From Mucor racemosus (taxonomy: Eukaryota > Mucoromycota > Mucoromycetes > Mucorales > Mucoraceae), in assembly GCA_027405735.1 (NCBI GenBank), contig JAPEHQ010000002.1, positions 2,740,501 to 2,804,500 on the forward strand: DNA of 64,000 nt. Reading direction: 5' to 3'. Made by a program: the position numbers and the translations under genes. The stretch's first letter is position 1. The number at the start of each line of letters is the position of its first letter. Shown here in pieces: positions 46,916 to 58,756 of this stretch. Under the pieces are notes generated by a model. The model ran no database searches and was not told where the DNA came from. It worked only from the letters and a program-made list of their open reading frames with translations.

Positions 46916-49775
46916 TCAATTCCATAAAGATTTCGATGGATTATACGTAGGAGAATTTTGATGTTGTTGAGTAATCATAGGTTGAAAAGCAGATGCATTG
47001 GATGTTGCAGATGGAGGAGTTGGCGAACTATTTTGTGATGAGGATGTTGGTGGTGGAATGTATGGTTGAGAGGATAGTATTGGTTGATATATTGATTGTT
47101 GAGTAGAATAGCCTATAGATGGTGGTACTGTATTCGAATTACTATTTACATCAAAGACTACTTGTCCGAATAAACCTGTGTCATATAAAAATTCTAAACT
47201 ATTGAAATCTATTTCATTCCCTCTGTTCCAGTTTGAAGCAAGGGCAGATGACTGGTCTTGTGCTTGCTGCCTTTGTTGATTTGGATAACGTTGCTGTTGT
47301 TGTTGCTCACTATTTAATACGGTTGATGAAGGTGGAGTTGAAGGCACTAAATAATGTGAGTTATTGGTGTTTTTAAAAGGGTCATGTAAATGCTGCTGCT
47401 GCTGCTGTTGGTAAGAAGGAATGATGGATGGCTCTGATGAAGTAGTGGTTGTGCCTAATAATGATGATAACGGTGGTTGATTTGTATTATTTATGGGGAT
47501 AGGAGACATAGTAACACTAGATGAAGAATGAGAGCTTGGTGATCTTGAAATGATAGGCGATCTACTGTTGTAATTCATTTTTATATCTTGTGTTTTAGTT
47601 GAATCAAAGGGTTGGTAAGAGTTATGAGGTGGTGCATTAATATCTTGCTCATATAATTTTTGATGCACTGTTAAAAGTTCTTTAGTAGCATTCGCTAACC
47701 TTTCACACATTGGCCAGTAAGGTCGAAGTCCCTATATTAATTTAAAGAATATCAATCAATATGTAAATTCTTGCCGTGATATAATATACTAACATCAATT
47801 AGATCATACAACATCTTGAGAGCTCTGCTACTTTTTTTGCATGATTCAGGCGTTCCAGAGAAGGTAGAAGTCATCAGTACGGTTGCAAATACATATGCAG
47901 AATAACCCATATAAGGAAGCGTGTTGAAACCACATAAATCTTTGATAGCTTCAAAAATACCCATGGCGTCATCCACGCACATACGACATGTATCGATACT
48001 GCTTTGAATGCGACGATACAAATCCTTCTCAATAATGTCTGTGGATTTTACATCACTAAAAGCTAAACTTACGCGATGTAAAATCATCATGCTAGAGCAC
48101 CAAACAGCATGACTGGATAACCATATATTTACATAAGTATGGCTAGCAAACTGGCGATGATGTTCTAAATTTTTTTGATTGAAATGAAAGGTTTCGGGTA
48201 AGCCATCTTTCCAGGAACGCAATTGAGCATCCAAGTTTCTGAATTCTGCAATAGGAGGCCAGTTAATAGCAGCAGAAGTCGATTTTGCTCTATTCATAAA
48301 CTTGTTAACTTCACCATAAGTTTCCACACACCTCATATAATGCTTCGCAATGTTCATCAAAGAATCATCATGAATTATTTTATCATCGACATTACGATGA
48401 AACATCGGATCTCTTAAAAGTAAACATTCTGAAATGTTTGGAGGATTGGCGTCACAGTCAGATCGATCAATACATTGAGGACGATGAGTTCCGGCGCTGG
48501 ATAATCTATTAAAACGAGGTAAATCAATTGATCAATACAATTTACAAAATATAAACATGAAAATATTTACTTGTCAATACAAAAACAGCTCCAAAATACT
48601 CTTCTTCTTAATGCCATTGCGACGGTATCAATGGACCCGTCCTCGGCAACAATCGGGACACTCATAGCATCCTCTTTATAATATCCTAATTCTTGACAAA
48701 ATCTAAGAACAGCTATTAATATATTTGAGGTTTCATAGTAAAATAAAAGCTTACCTCACTGCTAAACCTCCATAAATCCATGATCTAAGACAAAAATAAA
48801 ATAAAGGGTCAACTAAATCGCGCTTTTCGTTCGTTTTCGCAAATAAAAGTAAACTTACTTTGAGCCAGATGCACGACCATATTCAAGACACGACATGATT
48901 CCCCAAAATTGGATATTTTCTAAATTCGGTTGAAGCGTATCAGCATCTACCAAGGACAGAGCCTTTTCAGCAAATCGTTCACCAGCCAAATATGGAGGAA
49001 AAGTGCGAATCGATGGATTCTCGGAAAATCTATTGATTGGGATTATTTAAAGTTTAATATTTTTTCTTCATCTAACTGTTTACCTTGCACTAATAGCTAA
49101 GACACTATAAAGTAATGGTCTTGAGACAGAGCCATCTTGAATTGATCTCTTCAACACATGTCTATGTACAAATGGAAATACAGAGTTGACATATTTAAAA
49201 AATAAATCGACGAGATGATTTACAATGTCGAGTGGAGGCAAATCAGAAGTGTGTTCTACTAAAATGTATTTAATTATTTGATTTGACATTTTGCAGAAAA
49301 AAAAACTACCTGGGTTTTCATATAAATGAATAGGCGAATGGGCTCGGTTTGATGCGGAAGATAGACTTTGATTTTCTTCATCAGAAACATGAGGGTGCTG
49401 ACTGATGTTGTTACTAGAAGTATTATTATAATTAGGTACACCCGGTCCCATCAATTTCCTTTCCATTTGTGCAAGACGTTCTTCTAATAACTGTACATAT
49501 CCTTTGCGGGGTCCTCTTTTTTTTGGTTCTGTATATTCACATAATACATTAGCTTCTTGACATTGACTACAATCAGGTCGGTTTTCATCGCATTTTATCT
49601 TTTGGAGTAAAAAAAATTATGTATATATAAAAGAGTTCAAGTAAATCTTTGATTAAACAATCAAATTTTCCTTAATATATACCTTTTTCTTCCTACAATG
49701 AACACAAGCTTGACTGGCTCTTATTCTTTTTTTACTGTTGCTTGCTTTCGGTTCATACTTTTGCTCATATAACAT
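46916..49775 (-). CDS. Zn2Cys6 transcription factor with fungal-specific domain
   Basis: Eight exons (49683-49775, 49310-49598, 49084-49258, 48859-49029, 48755-48784, 48571-48702, 47794-48505, 46916-47731) give 805 aa. The binuclear cluster at residues 24-51 has CxxC-x6-C-x6-CxxC-x6-C spacing (ACVHC ... KCDENRPDCSQC). A basic linker (KKRGPRKGYVQLLEERL) and coiled coil for dimerisation follow. The middle homology region includes LPPLDIVNHLVDLFFKYVNSVFPFVHR, and RRRVFWSCFCIDKLSSAGTHRPQCI. The last 250 residues are Gln/Ser/Pro-rich, a likely activation domain. Target genes are unknown. The 30-nt exon 5 and the GTTAGT donor of exon 7 are the weaker joins. Confidence 0.93.
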
Positions 49776-49962
49776 TTTTTAATTTTATTTTTTATGATTG
49801 CAATTGTTAAAAAGAAGAACACAAAGGAAATCACAATTCTCAAATGATTTATTGCATGTAGAAAAAGAAAAGTGGAGAGGGAAAAACAACTGTCCATTAA
49901 AAAGCAAAAGGGATGATTTTTTACCCAGCTGTAGCCAATCATGTAGTTTACTCGGTTACAGT

Positions 49963-51093
49963 TTACCCATAAATCCTCTGTTGATTCTTCACATCTGTCA
50001 AGGGTACATACTTTGTATTTCAAGATAATTCATTTGACGTCAGTCTGTTTGATGTCTTGATATATCATTTATACTTACCCTAACACCGAGCCACTTATTT
50101 TCTGTGACATTACCGTGCTCATCTTTATCGTAAATAATAATCCATTGCTCTTCGTCTTGTTTGCCAACAGGAATAAACAGCCTTGTAAAAAATAATTAAA
50201 ATGAGGAATTTTATTGTACCATTGAGATTTACCTGCCAGGACTTTTGAGTTGATTTAATAAAACTTGAGGAGTTACAGGAGCAGCAGCACCCACATGTCT
50301 AAAAATACTAAATGATACAAATTGTTTATAATACAATCATTACTTACATGCAATCATACGGTGCTTCCTTTTCATAGCCAATTCTACCATCACCTTCTAC
50401 AAATTTTACTTGATCATAGTCTGAATGATTTTTCTGTAAATTGCGAATTGCAGAATCTACTAATTCATGTATATGCTCTACACCAACTACCTTTCCCGAA
50501 AAGCCAACCTAAATGATTCCATGAGAATTAAATGACGTTTGATGAAATATTTTTGCTTTACCATACTCCCCATACACGCTGTTAAATAGCCTGATCCAGA
50601 ACCTATATCTAAAGCTTAAATTTCATATAAAGTTAACGCTGGTAAATTTCACCCACACATCCACAAAATACCCTTCATTCCAGGTTGCAGAAAAGCTTCC
50701 AATTTATCCAGAGCATAACCATGCATATGCCTATATAAATTTATATGATTGGTATTTTTTTCTATTTCCACTTTCTTGATTCTACGAACGGTGCTGAGAT
50801 GGTTGCTCCGTAGCCAATTGCTTGAGGGCCATCATCATATGGGTACCTTGGACAAAAGTCATTTCTATTTTTTTTTAAAATGAATTGAATTGATAAACAA
50901 TGATATTGTAAAAATATTTATACCTGTCCACTGATTTCATAGCTTGAACCACTCGTTCTTTTGTAATAATACTAGCTTGAAATAAGTTTTGCACAAGTGC
51001 TTCATTGGTTTTTGCTATGTATAAAGTTATAATCAAGTCGATATGTAGTAGTTGCATTCGCTAAAGGTTCTTACCAGAGCATGCCCAGGCCAT
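49963..51093 (-). CDS. PCMT1: Protein-L-isoaspartate O-methyltransferase
   Basis: Nine exons (51075-51093, 50924-51014, 50790-50864, 50672-50730, 50562-50614, 50348-50508, 50233-50298, 50079-50181, 49963-50010) give 224 aa, equal to the family norm of about 227. The start is MAWACSAKTNEALVQNL. Motifs follow in order: [33 protein letters not shown], the S-adenosylmethionine loop ALDIGSGSGYLTACM, VVGVEHI, FVEGDGRIGY, the HVGAAAP motif, LKSPGRLFIPVG and the terminal VRYVPLTD. It repairs isoaspartyl damage in proteins. Exon 9 ends a few codons beyond the conserved LTD. Starts 188 bases downstream of (5' on the same strand as) the Zn2Cys6 start codon. Confidence 0.95.
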
Positions 51094-51872
51094 TGAGTAA
51101 ATTTTTATTTTTATTTTATTTTGGTTGTAGTTTACAAAAAAAAAGAAAATTGTAGAGTCAAAGTTTCATGAGAATATAAACATTTAATGAAACATACACG
51201 TCAGGCCTCATGATCTTAAAAAGTTTTCGACCAGCCATCTATTAGCAAATGTAATATGTATACTACCAACGATAAAACTGAATAAGAATAATTTTTTGCC
51301 ACTTTCTATTTACAGTTTGCCTTGCCTGCAAATGAAATGGCTAGTGTTCTGATAAAATATGAGTTTGCGCTACTCATTCAAGGCTCACGATTTTTAACAT
51401 TGGATGTTATTTCTGTTTGCCGAATATTGACATTTGAAGAGGTCATAATGATATAAGGTCTCTTACTATGACCAATGCTCCACGCAAGGCTGCTGCATAA
51501 CTTTATATGTAGTCAAATGACTTTTGGAAGTAACGTAATGCTTGTTTAAATTCATCTATTGGTCTTATGTTGCATGCCCTCCTGTCTTGCTCCAAGCAAA
51601 TCCCTAAATCCTCAATATACTGAAAAATGCTGAAGTATATTATTCTGAAATTAAGACCTTAGATTTATATTCATTATTATTATCATTATTATCCCGAAGA
51701 AAATCAATCGTTATGATCAATAGATATCATTCAACAATTAAAGACCACCGTCAGGTTTGGCAACCTGCATGACCCTTTTATGAGATAGGTCGGATATCAG
51801 TGTAACATCTGGAGTTATGACACTAGCGATAGTAGGTGGTTCTGACAAACCCTCCTTCAAAATGGAATTACG
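51094..51872. other. Intergenic spacer upstream of PCMT
   Basis: No supported gene. On the minus strand a 14-codon stretch (51239 downwards, MAGRKLFKIMRPDV) follows an AG and precedes a GTATG. It could be a 5' UTR exon, an upstream ORF or a gene remnant. Confidence 0.35.
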
Positions 51873-53881
51873 CTATACAAATTCATGAGGAGGTTCAACT
51901 TCTTTGTAACGTTGTTTGTCGATTTTGTCCCAATCGACATCCAGCATGGGATTCTCATTTTCATTTTCATTGGTTTTGTAGGATTCTTTTATAACCTTCT
52001 TGTTTCTTTTGAAGAAATAAATGAGTGCAATAATGGCAAGAATACCCTAAATTAATGGTTTTTTCAGTAATTAAGTGATCGAGGCTTAAATAAGACAATA
52101 TTACCACAGCACCACAGCCTACAGCAATACCAACAGCTGCCTCGGTGCTCAAACCATCACTGCTTGCTTCATCACTTTTGTTAGTAGAGTTTGTTCCATT
52201 ATTACTGCTAGTAGAATTGCTGATTATAGGGAAAGTGCTAGTAAATGATATTGAATCGAGATCTTTCACATCTAAAATTAGTAGATTATTTGTAGGATTT
52301 CCATTTTTATCCAAACCGAACAAAATGAACAAGCTTGTATCGTTAACCGAAACAGCTATTCAGAAGTAAATCATGCATGCCTACTCAATAGCCGTTTCTT
52401 CAACTTACCAGAATGATGTGATCTAGGTCCTGAGACGTCCAATGGTGGTACCAAATCATGCATACGCCATGTCATTTTTGGAACATTCAGTGTATAGCAA
52501 TAATCCAATACGGCTATTCAAGTTTGAATATCAAAATTCTAAGCAAAAATACGATTATCTTTCAACTCTACAACTTTATTACCAACTTTATCATCATATG
52601 TTCCTCCATACATCAAAATATTCTGTCCATCAAACACTAAATAAAATCACATTTGTATATACTCTGTTAATAAATCAACTGTTAACTTACACAATGTGGC
52701 TATATGCATTTTTCTCTCTTTAGGATAATCAGGACCATTTAGAGGTTCATATGACCACAAGCCATTTTTTGTATCAAAAGTAATTGCATAGGTGAAATAG
52801 CTGTTGAATAAATTTTGACTGGTGGAATTGTAGTAAGTACCTCCAAGATAAAATATTTTTTTTTGTCTCTGGATAATATGTGACACTAGGAGAAGTATGA
52901 TAGTCAGCAGGACCTACCGACTGTTGTGGAATTGACCAGGTCTATCTTATGTTAATATTATTTCAGCTTTAATTTCTTCATTCACTCACATTTGTATTCA
53001 AATTAAATTAAGTAAAATGATAAAATCCGACATAACTACTGTATAGACCATCTGAATTGTTAAAAGTCAGGTTGAGAACAGAGGTACCACCAGTTGTAAT
53101 AAAACTGGTGTCAGGTTGAACATGTCTGCAAGTGGTAAAAGTAAATGAAATGCATTTGTCTGTGTGAAATTACATATTTACTCTTGATACCCTTCATAAA
53201 ATCCGATATCATTCAAATTAGGAATATATATACCGGTACCGTAATATCTAATACAGGATATCATTAATAGTATTTCAAGAAATAATTTATAATTCACTAC
53301 ATTTGTCGATCTCCCCCATTATTTGCGTCATAATAGTTTGAAAACTTTTCCCATGTATTTGTTTCAGTATTGTATATGATTGACTGGTCTGTTAAAGGCG
53401 TACTTTCGTAATTGTATCCACCTTGAATCAAGAGTCTTTTTCCATCAGGCAAAGGCACTGCTTGGGCAAAAGCTCTGAACCCAAAATTAATCATTGAGGA
53501 TTGTGGAACAGCAGCAACCCATTGACTGATTATATTCTGATAGGGTGCACCATTATTACTATTGATATCAAGAGTTATAAGTGTATCATTATCTAGGTAA
53601 CTAACTGAGTAATCGTAACGATTGTCTTTGGGACTTCCACCATAGTACATTATCTTTTTTAGACAAATACGCACAATCTATAATAGTACATTTGTTAACA
53701 TTTGGTGGAAATATTCAATCGGGTGTTCGATTTTACATGCTGCATTTCGAGGGGTAATTTCATCAGTGTAAACTATTTTGGCATTAGGTATAAGATATAG
53801 ACCAAGGATAATATGTATAAAAGGACTATTGAATATACTAATTGCTGTTTGTGTTGACCTGTACGTTTTAAAAATTGTCAT
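51873..53881 (-). pseudogene. Kelch-repeat type I membrane protein, apparently disrupted
   Basis: The minus strand encodes a hydrophobic N-terminus, several Kelch blades (ITPRNAAYCAY, MYYGGSPKD, PDGKRLLIQGGYNY, IYNTETNTWEKF, IFYLGGTYYN, NILMYGGTYDD, LNVPKMTWRM), a Ser/Asn-rich stalk, one membrane span (AAVGIAVGCGAV-GILAIIALIYFF) and a short tail ending EPPHEFV. Intact relatives would be cell-surface beta-propeller proteins. The frame is broken: an extra base in a T6 run (53655-53660) and another in a T9 run (52856-52864) each shift the frame, a TAA interrupts a blade at 53008-53010, and TAG/TGA lie at 52539-52541 and 52518-52520. The last two could fall in an unusually short 39-nt intron. Either the gene is decaying or the assembly has homopolymer errors; no other gene here shows such lesions. 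Confidence 0.75.
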
Positions 53882-55261
53882 TTGTCGAATATAATTTTAC
53901 TTTTCTTTCTAAAAAAAAAGGGTAGTTTGCTACAATAATATAATATTGCTATCGTACATTGGTAAAACAACTCTCACATTTTACACTAGATTATTCGTTA
54001 AATAATACCGTCATTTTATTATTATCAAATAAATTTGTAATAAGCAATATAGATAGTATTTAAATTCTGAAAGATAACACCAACTCATTTCTTCGTATAA
54101 AAATGTATTATGGAAAATCAGAAATGATCAAATACCATCAAAAATTGCGCTCTGAAGTGGTAATTCATGCAAAGTTGTGCAGCTGAAATTAGAGCTTTCA
54201 TTATTTAAAAGGTGAGCTGTTCGCCAAATGTTTAAAACTCAAGCAGCAGAGCTTTACGTTTCCTGGATATAACTGCAACTAGAATAAACTGTAGACCAAT
54301 ACTGTGATGTCTAAAACTCGTGTATGCACAACTTGTTGATTACTACAAACAATATTATGCTTAAGCAATCTTTTGGATTGTAAAACTGCGTTGAATTCTT
54401 TCTGGATGTTTTTTTCAGATCAAACTGCGATACAAATGAGCTACGATTTTAATAGAAAATGATACAAGATAGTTGGATGCCATAATGCAACAGCAGCCAA
54501 CACCAGGTAAAAGGCATTTTTACTTTTATATGCTTATTGTGCGTATGAGAGAGCCAAAAAGAGGCTTATCTTTGCGTTCCATGCAAGAAAAAACAAGTCC
54601 ATGCTCCAAAAAACTATAAAAAGGGGTTAATTTCACGTAGCAAAAAGTTTTTCTCTTTCCCCTTTCTTTATCCATTCGCGTTTATCTGGAAGGGAACATA
54701 AGTAAATGCTCTCACCAAATTATTAGCATCCACCTGTGTCAGATAATTACTGTCTCTTAAATGCATCCCTGGGATTCACATCAACCTTCTGATCAGGAGA
54801 GGCAATCCTTTTAATTTGGCTTGAATTCGAATTCACTCGAAGTCTCTTGCTTGTTGTCTTAAGGGAACAAGTCTATGGGTTCCGCTTATGGTTTTGACCA
54901 CTTTCGGTCGCCCTTTTACAGCTTGGGTTTAGGTTGTAGAGGTTTTTTTTGCCCCGTTTCTTGACCATTTTGGCAAGGGATGACAATATTATTATAATCA
55001 ACTGCAAATGAAAAATTAAATGCTTTTTTTACTAAATTTTATGCATTTGTGAGAAAAGCTTCATCGCCATTTCTAATTTTTAGGTTTAAACCTCATAAAA
55101 ATTCAGGTGCAAGGGGAATAAGAAGACCTAACGTTTTATATATTTAATTGCGATTATTATGAAAGAATGAAATAAATAGAGATAATATTATGGACAAAAG
55201 TTAAATAATTACTGTAATGCGGTAGTGTGGTAGTGTGGTTTAATTATTGCGTGCTAACTGT
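53882..55261. other. Intergenic region between Kelch gene and bZIP gene
   Basis: No ORF. A slightly GC-richer block at about 54640-54970 with pyrimidine tracts stands out from the AT-rich rest; it shows no coding signal on either strand. Confidence 0.4.
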
Positions 55262-57127
55262 CTACACTGTAAAGGCATTTGGCGAGATTATACGAGGTAT
55301 GTCTTTGTTGATATTATTGATTACAAGCATGTCTATAAAGAAAAGTGAGAACTAACATCAATTGAAAAAAAGACCATGTAAAAATATTAATTATGTACCT
55401 ATGCGATCATGTTGTTCGAATACTGATTGTTGTTCTTCATCGTCCTCATCATCATCATCATCATCATCCATTTCCATATTTATTGTTGGTTGTAAAAAGT
55501 ATTCCTCGTGTTTATCACGCATAATGTACATTTCTTTACGTCTTTTGAGAGAGTCAATCATTCTTTGTGCAAAGAAAACGGCTAGTTCCACAGAATTATC
55601 AGGACGAGTTGGACGATAATTTGGACACAAGAACCAGTACTTGCGAATAAAATTGGGTGGGACGAACCAACAATCAGGATTACCCAATTCACCACCAATA
55701 AACATGGCAGACTCCAAAAGGAAGTTAAAGAGTTCATTGGCATCATAAAAGTCTTGAAATATGATCATGAAATCTCTCATAGTAGGTCCAGGAATCAAAT
55801 CAATTCTTGGATCATGAGGAATTTTGCGTTGCAGTTCAGCTGTCAAAATATATCAGTATTTATTGTTATCTTTTTTGAAATAAAGAAACATGTACTTACT
55901 CGGTGTTAACAAATAACGATTGTCATTTTGATCACGCATTGTTCTCATTTGAGTAACAGCATCTAATGGTGAAATAGGGCCAGCTACATAGACTTTATTA
56001 GACACATTTGGTGGTAAAGTAGGGTTTTTAATGTCCATCCAAAAGTCATCTTCCACTGGTATTTCAGGTTTAAATGTAGAATTAGGCGTGCTAATGTTTG
56101 CAGGATTATTTGGGATGCTGGAAGTAGAAGTAGAAGCAGAAGTGGTAGGAACAGGGGCAGCAGGAGTAGGCAAAGGAGGCGTTGAGTTTTGGTACATTTG
56201 ATCTGAAGGATGTGGTTGATGTGGAGAAAGAGGAGAATCTAAACCAAATTCAGCTTTTAGTTTATCCACGATATCAGCCTCAGGATGATCCAAGTATGAT
56301 TTGATTTCAGGCGGAATCAATGGTAAAAATTCTGGAGGTACTTGACTTAGCCATAGTTCTGGGGGAACATCTTTCATTTGATTCATTATTTCGTTCATTG
56401 TTTCTGGTTGCATCAAAAACTGCATTAATCCTGGATCCATTTCAGTTGATACGGTTTGAATGATACTACTAAGATTATCAAAACAGAATGGTGCTTGTTG
56501 TCGATCAGGTGGTGATAGAGGGTCTATCATGCCTTCATTTAGAAATGAAGTATTATTATTGTTTGCATGATTGTCTCCTTGATACATTGGTATTTCTGAT
56601 GATACAGATTGAGGAGGTGTATCGTAAACTGTTAAATTTTCTGTGGCCATTGTAACAATACACTTTTTGCTATCCAAAAAAAATTCCAATGACTGAGGTA
56701 TATCCTTTGTTCGTGAGAAAGTAGTGATATCGGAGCCCATTTTATCTCTCATGCCAGTATCCCAGAACTTAGGCACATCTACTCGATTGGCAACACAGGC
56801 AATTTTTAAGGTGAGTACTTGGCCTTTGAGAAAATTATTTTCGTAGCGTAGTTCGTTGACTTTTTTGCGTAGTTGTTTTGCATCTTTCATAGCCTGATCT
56901 CGCATATATAAGCATTTTTTAATGTTTGTTTCTGCATCACGCATCTCACGTCTTTTACGTTCTCGAAAAGCCCTTTGTGCAGCTCTGTTTTGGGCTTTTC
57001 TTTGAGCAGGAGATGGTGGATTTGGCTTTCTTCCAGGTTTTTTACGGGGCTTAATTGGTTTTCCATTTTCATCTAAGTTTTTCAATTCCAATTCAGGGTC
57101 AAAATGTTCAAAGGATATATCTGACAT
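55262..57127 (-). CDS. bZIP transcription factor A (Yap-like, with conserved C-terminal domain)
   Basis: Three exons (55900-57127, 55399-55839, 55262-55332) give 579 aa. Residues 26-62 hold KPRKKPGRKPNPPSPAQRKA and the basic region QNRAAQRAFRERK, the Yap/Pap1-type DNA-binding signature with Asn47 and Arg. A leucine-zipper-like coiled coil runs to about 120. The middle is Pro/Ser-rich, containing FCFDN and several PPE repeats. The C-terminal block (residues about 412-500) starts IPHDPRIDLIPGPTMRDFMIIFQD, resembling the DUF3425 C-terminal domain of fungal bZIPs. It is a paralogue of the gene at 58620, with which it is divergent. The Yap class often responds to oxidative or metabolic stress; that is inference here. 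Confidence 0.93.
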
Positions 57128-57787
57128 TTTTAAGGTTGTATGTTTATAAGATTTAGAAAAAGGGAGAAAGAAAAAGCAAAAAGTTAAAAAGAAAGGTTAT
57201 TAAAACACAAAACAGTTGTTCCGGGATATTCTATAATGTCTATAATCCACACAAACACACACACAGAACTTGTGTTGTATCACATTAAAGAAAAAAGGAC
57301 ACTAACCACATGGACAATTTAGAATTGGATTTTACTCAACTTTTGAGAGTATTCCAACTTGAAATGGTATTTAAAAATGAATGATTCAAAGCCATGGATC
57401 TTGTTTATGACTAAATATCCTAATTTATTCCAATTAAGTCAATAGCAAAATTAAATTTTTTGAATTGTTTGTATGTATTTTTCACATGCAAAACTTAACC
57501 CCCTTTCTTTTTTAATATAGTAAGTTGGTCAGTCAACTAAAATGTCCTCCTACATTTATATTATTAATAACTACATTTAACTATATTTTTAAGGGAAGTT
57601 TCCTTTGATATCATAAAAGGATTGAGTTGGCATTTACATGTAAAGACTTCACATATAATGACGTTTGTGATTATAGTTTTTTTTTCCAAAACTCGAGGAA
57701 TTTCTTGCTCAAAATGATGGTTAATTGAAAGAGTATAAAAATCGATCTTTGAAATGTACATTTCTCTTAGCTTTTAATCAATTCAAC
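57128..57787. other. Spacer between bZIP A and the cysteine-rich gene
   Basis: Contains a CACAC run (57249-57262) near the bZIP A promoter and a 24-codon ATG ORF at 57309 that I do not support. TATAAAAA at 57734-57741, about 50 bp before the next ATG, is a plausible TATA box for the downstream gene. Confidence 0.4.
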
Positions 57788-58431
57788 ATGAAATCTCTTT
57801 ACATTGCCATTTTTTTCTTCTGTTTATACGCAGTAGGGTGTTATGCTCGTTGTGATTGTGATGCTACAGATAATGCTTGTATTAGTAGATGTGGTAAAGT
57901 GTAACATGGTTTTAAAAATAAACTATATACTCACTTTTTTATGCTTTTTAGTGGTAGAAGTAAATGGCTGTGTAACTTCATGTAAAGGAAATATTGAATG
58001 CTATGAAAACTGCATTGATGATAAATGGTATAAAAATATGTATGTGTTTGCGTATATAGCAAGATGTTAATTCCGTATTATACTTTATAGGCCTTCTGCT
58101 GATTTATCTGAAGATCCACCAGCATTTAATGATGTATTAGAACAGAATACCACATCCGATATCGGAATTGCTTCTGCTGTTACATCTTCAGTAGTATCTA
58201 CTGCTACTAATATTAATTCAGATATTGCATCATCTATATCAGCATCCATGTCAGGTATGTGTAAATGTTTGATTATGTCGATGATTTGAATTCTAACACA
58301 ATGCAATTATAGCATCTATATCTGTTAAACAAGCAGAAGCTAGTCATGTTTCATTGGGGTCAGCATTAACCTTGACAGGATCCCTTCCAATCCTATTCAT
58401 TTGTTTGATGAGTTTCGTAATCGCATTTTAA
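57788..58431 (+). CDS. Small cysteine-rich, probably GPI-anchored secreted protein
   Basis: Four exons (57788-57893, 57952-58027, 58091-58254, 58313-58431) give 154 aa. Signal peptide about residues 1-20. The mature protein opens with eight cysteines at 22, 24, 31, 35, 42, 46, 52 and 56; three pairs are C-x3-C, suggesting a disulphide-stapled helical fold. A Ser/Thr-rich stretch follows (SAVTSSVVSTAT...SSISASMSASIS). The C-terminus is a hydrophobic tail (GSLPILFICLMSFVIAF) with small residues before it, as required for GPI attachment. This layout is that of fungal surface or effector-like proteins. I do not recognise the family. It lies between the two bZIP genes. Confidence 0.8.
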
Positions 58432-58619
58432 AATAAACATCATTTCAAAACCACCTTAAGGTCTTCAGTTAATTTCAGTAGTATGTACAAAATGGTAGTA
58501 AAGTATACCATCCAATTAAATCAATGCGCTGTTAGAAAAAAGATCCACTTGAAACAAGCGATTATTTTTTCTGTTTTTTTCCTTCTTCTTCAATTTGTTT
58601 TAATACTTTAGACGCTAAA

Positions 58620-58706
58620 ATGGATTCTTACTTGGCAAATATTGATACTTATATGCAACAGCAAGAACAGTTGGAGATACAAAGAAAACATGAAGAATTA
58701 TTGCAA

Positions 58707-58756
<50 letters not shown>

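Noticed and set aside
50035..50042. Second TGACGTCA motif
   Set aside because: It lies inside the last intron of PCMT, so a promoter role is unlikely; probably chance.
52510..52560. Short intron removing the TAG and TGA of the Kelch gene
   Set aside because: A GTATTT..AATAG intron is possible but would be only 39 nt, shorter than any other here, and would not explain the other lesions.
57309..57383. 24-codon ORF starting MDNLELDFTQLL
   Set aside because: Too short, and no convincing downstream exon could be joined in frame.
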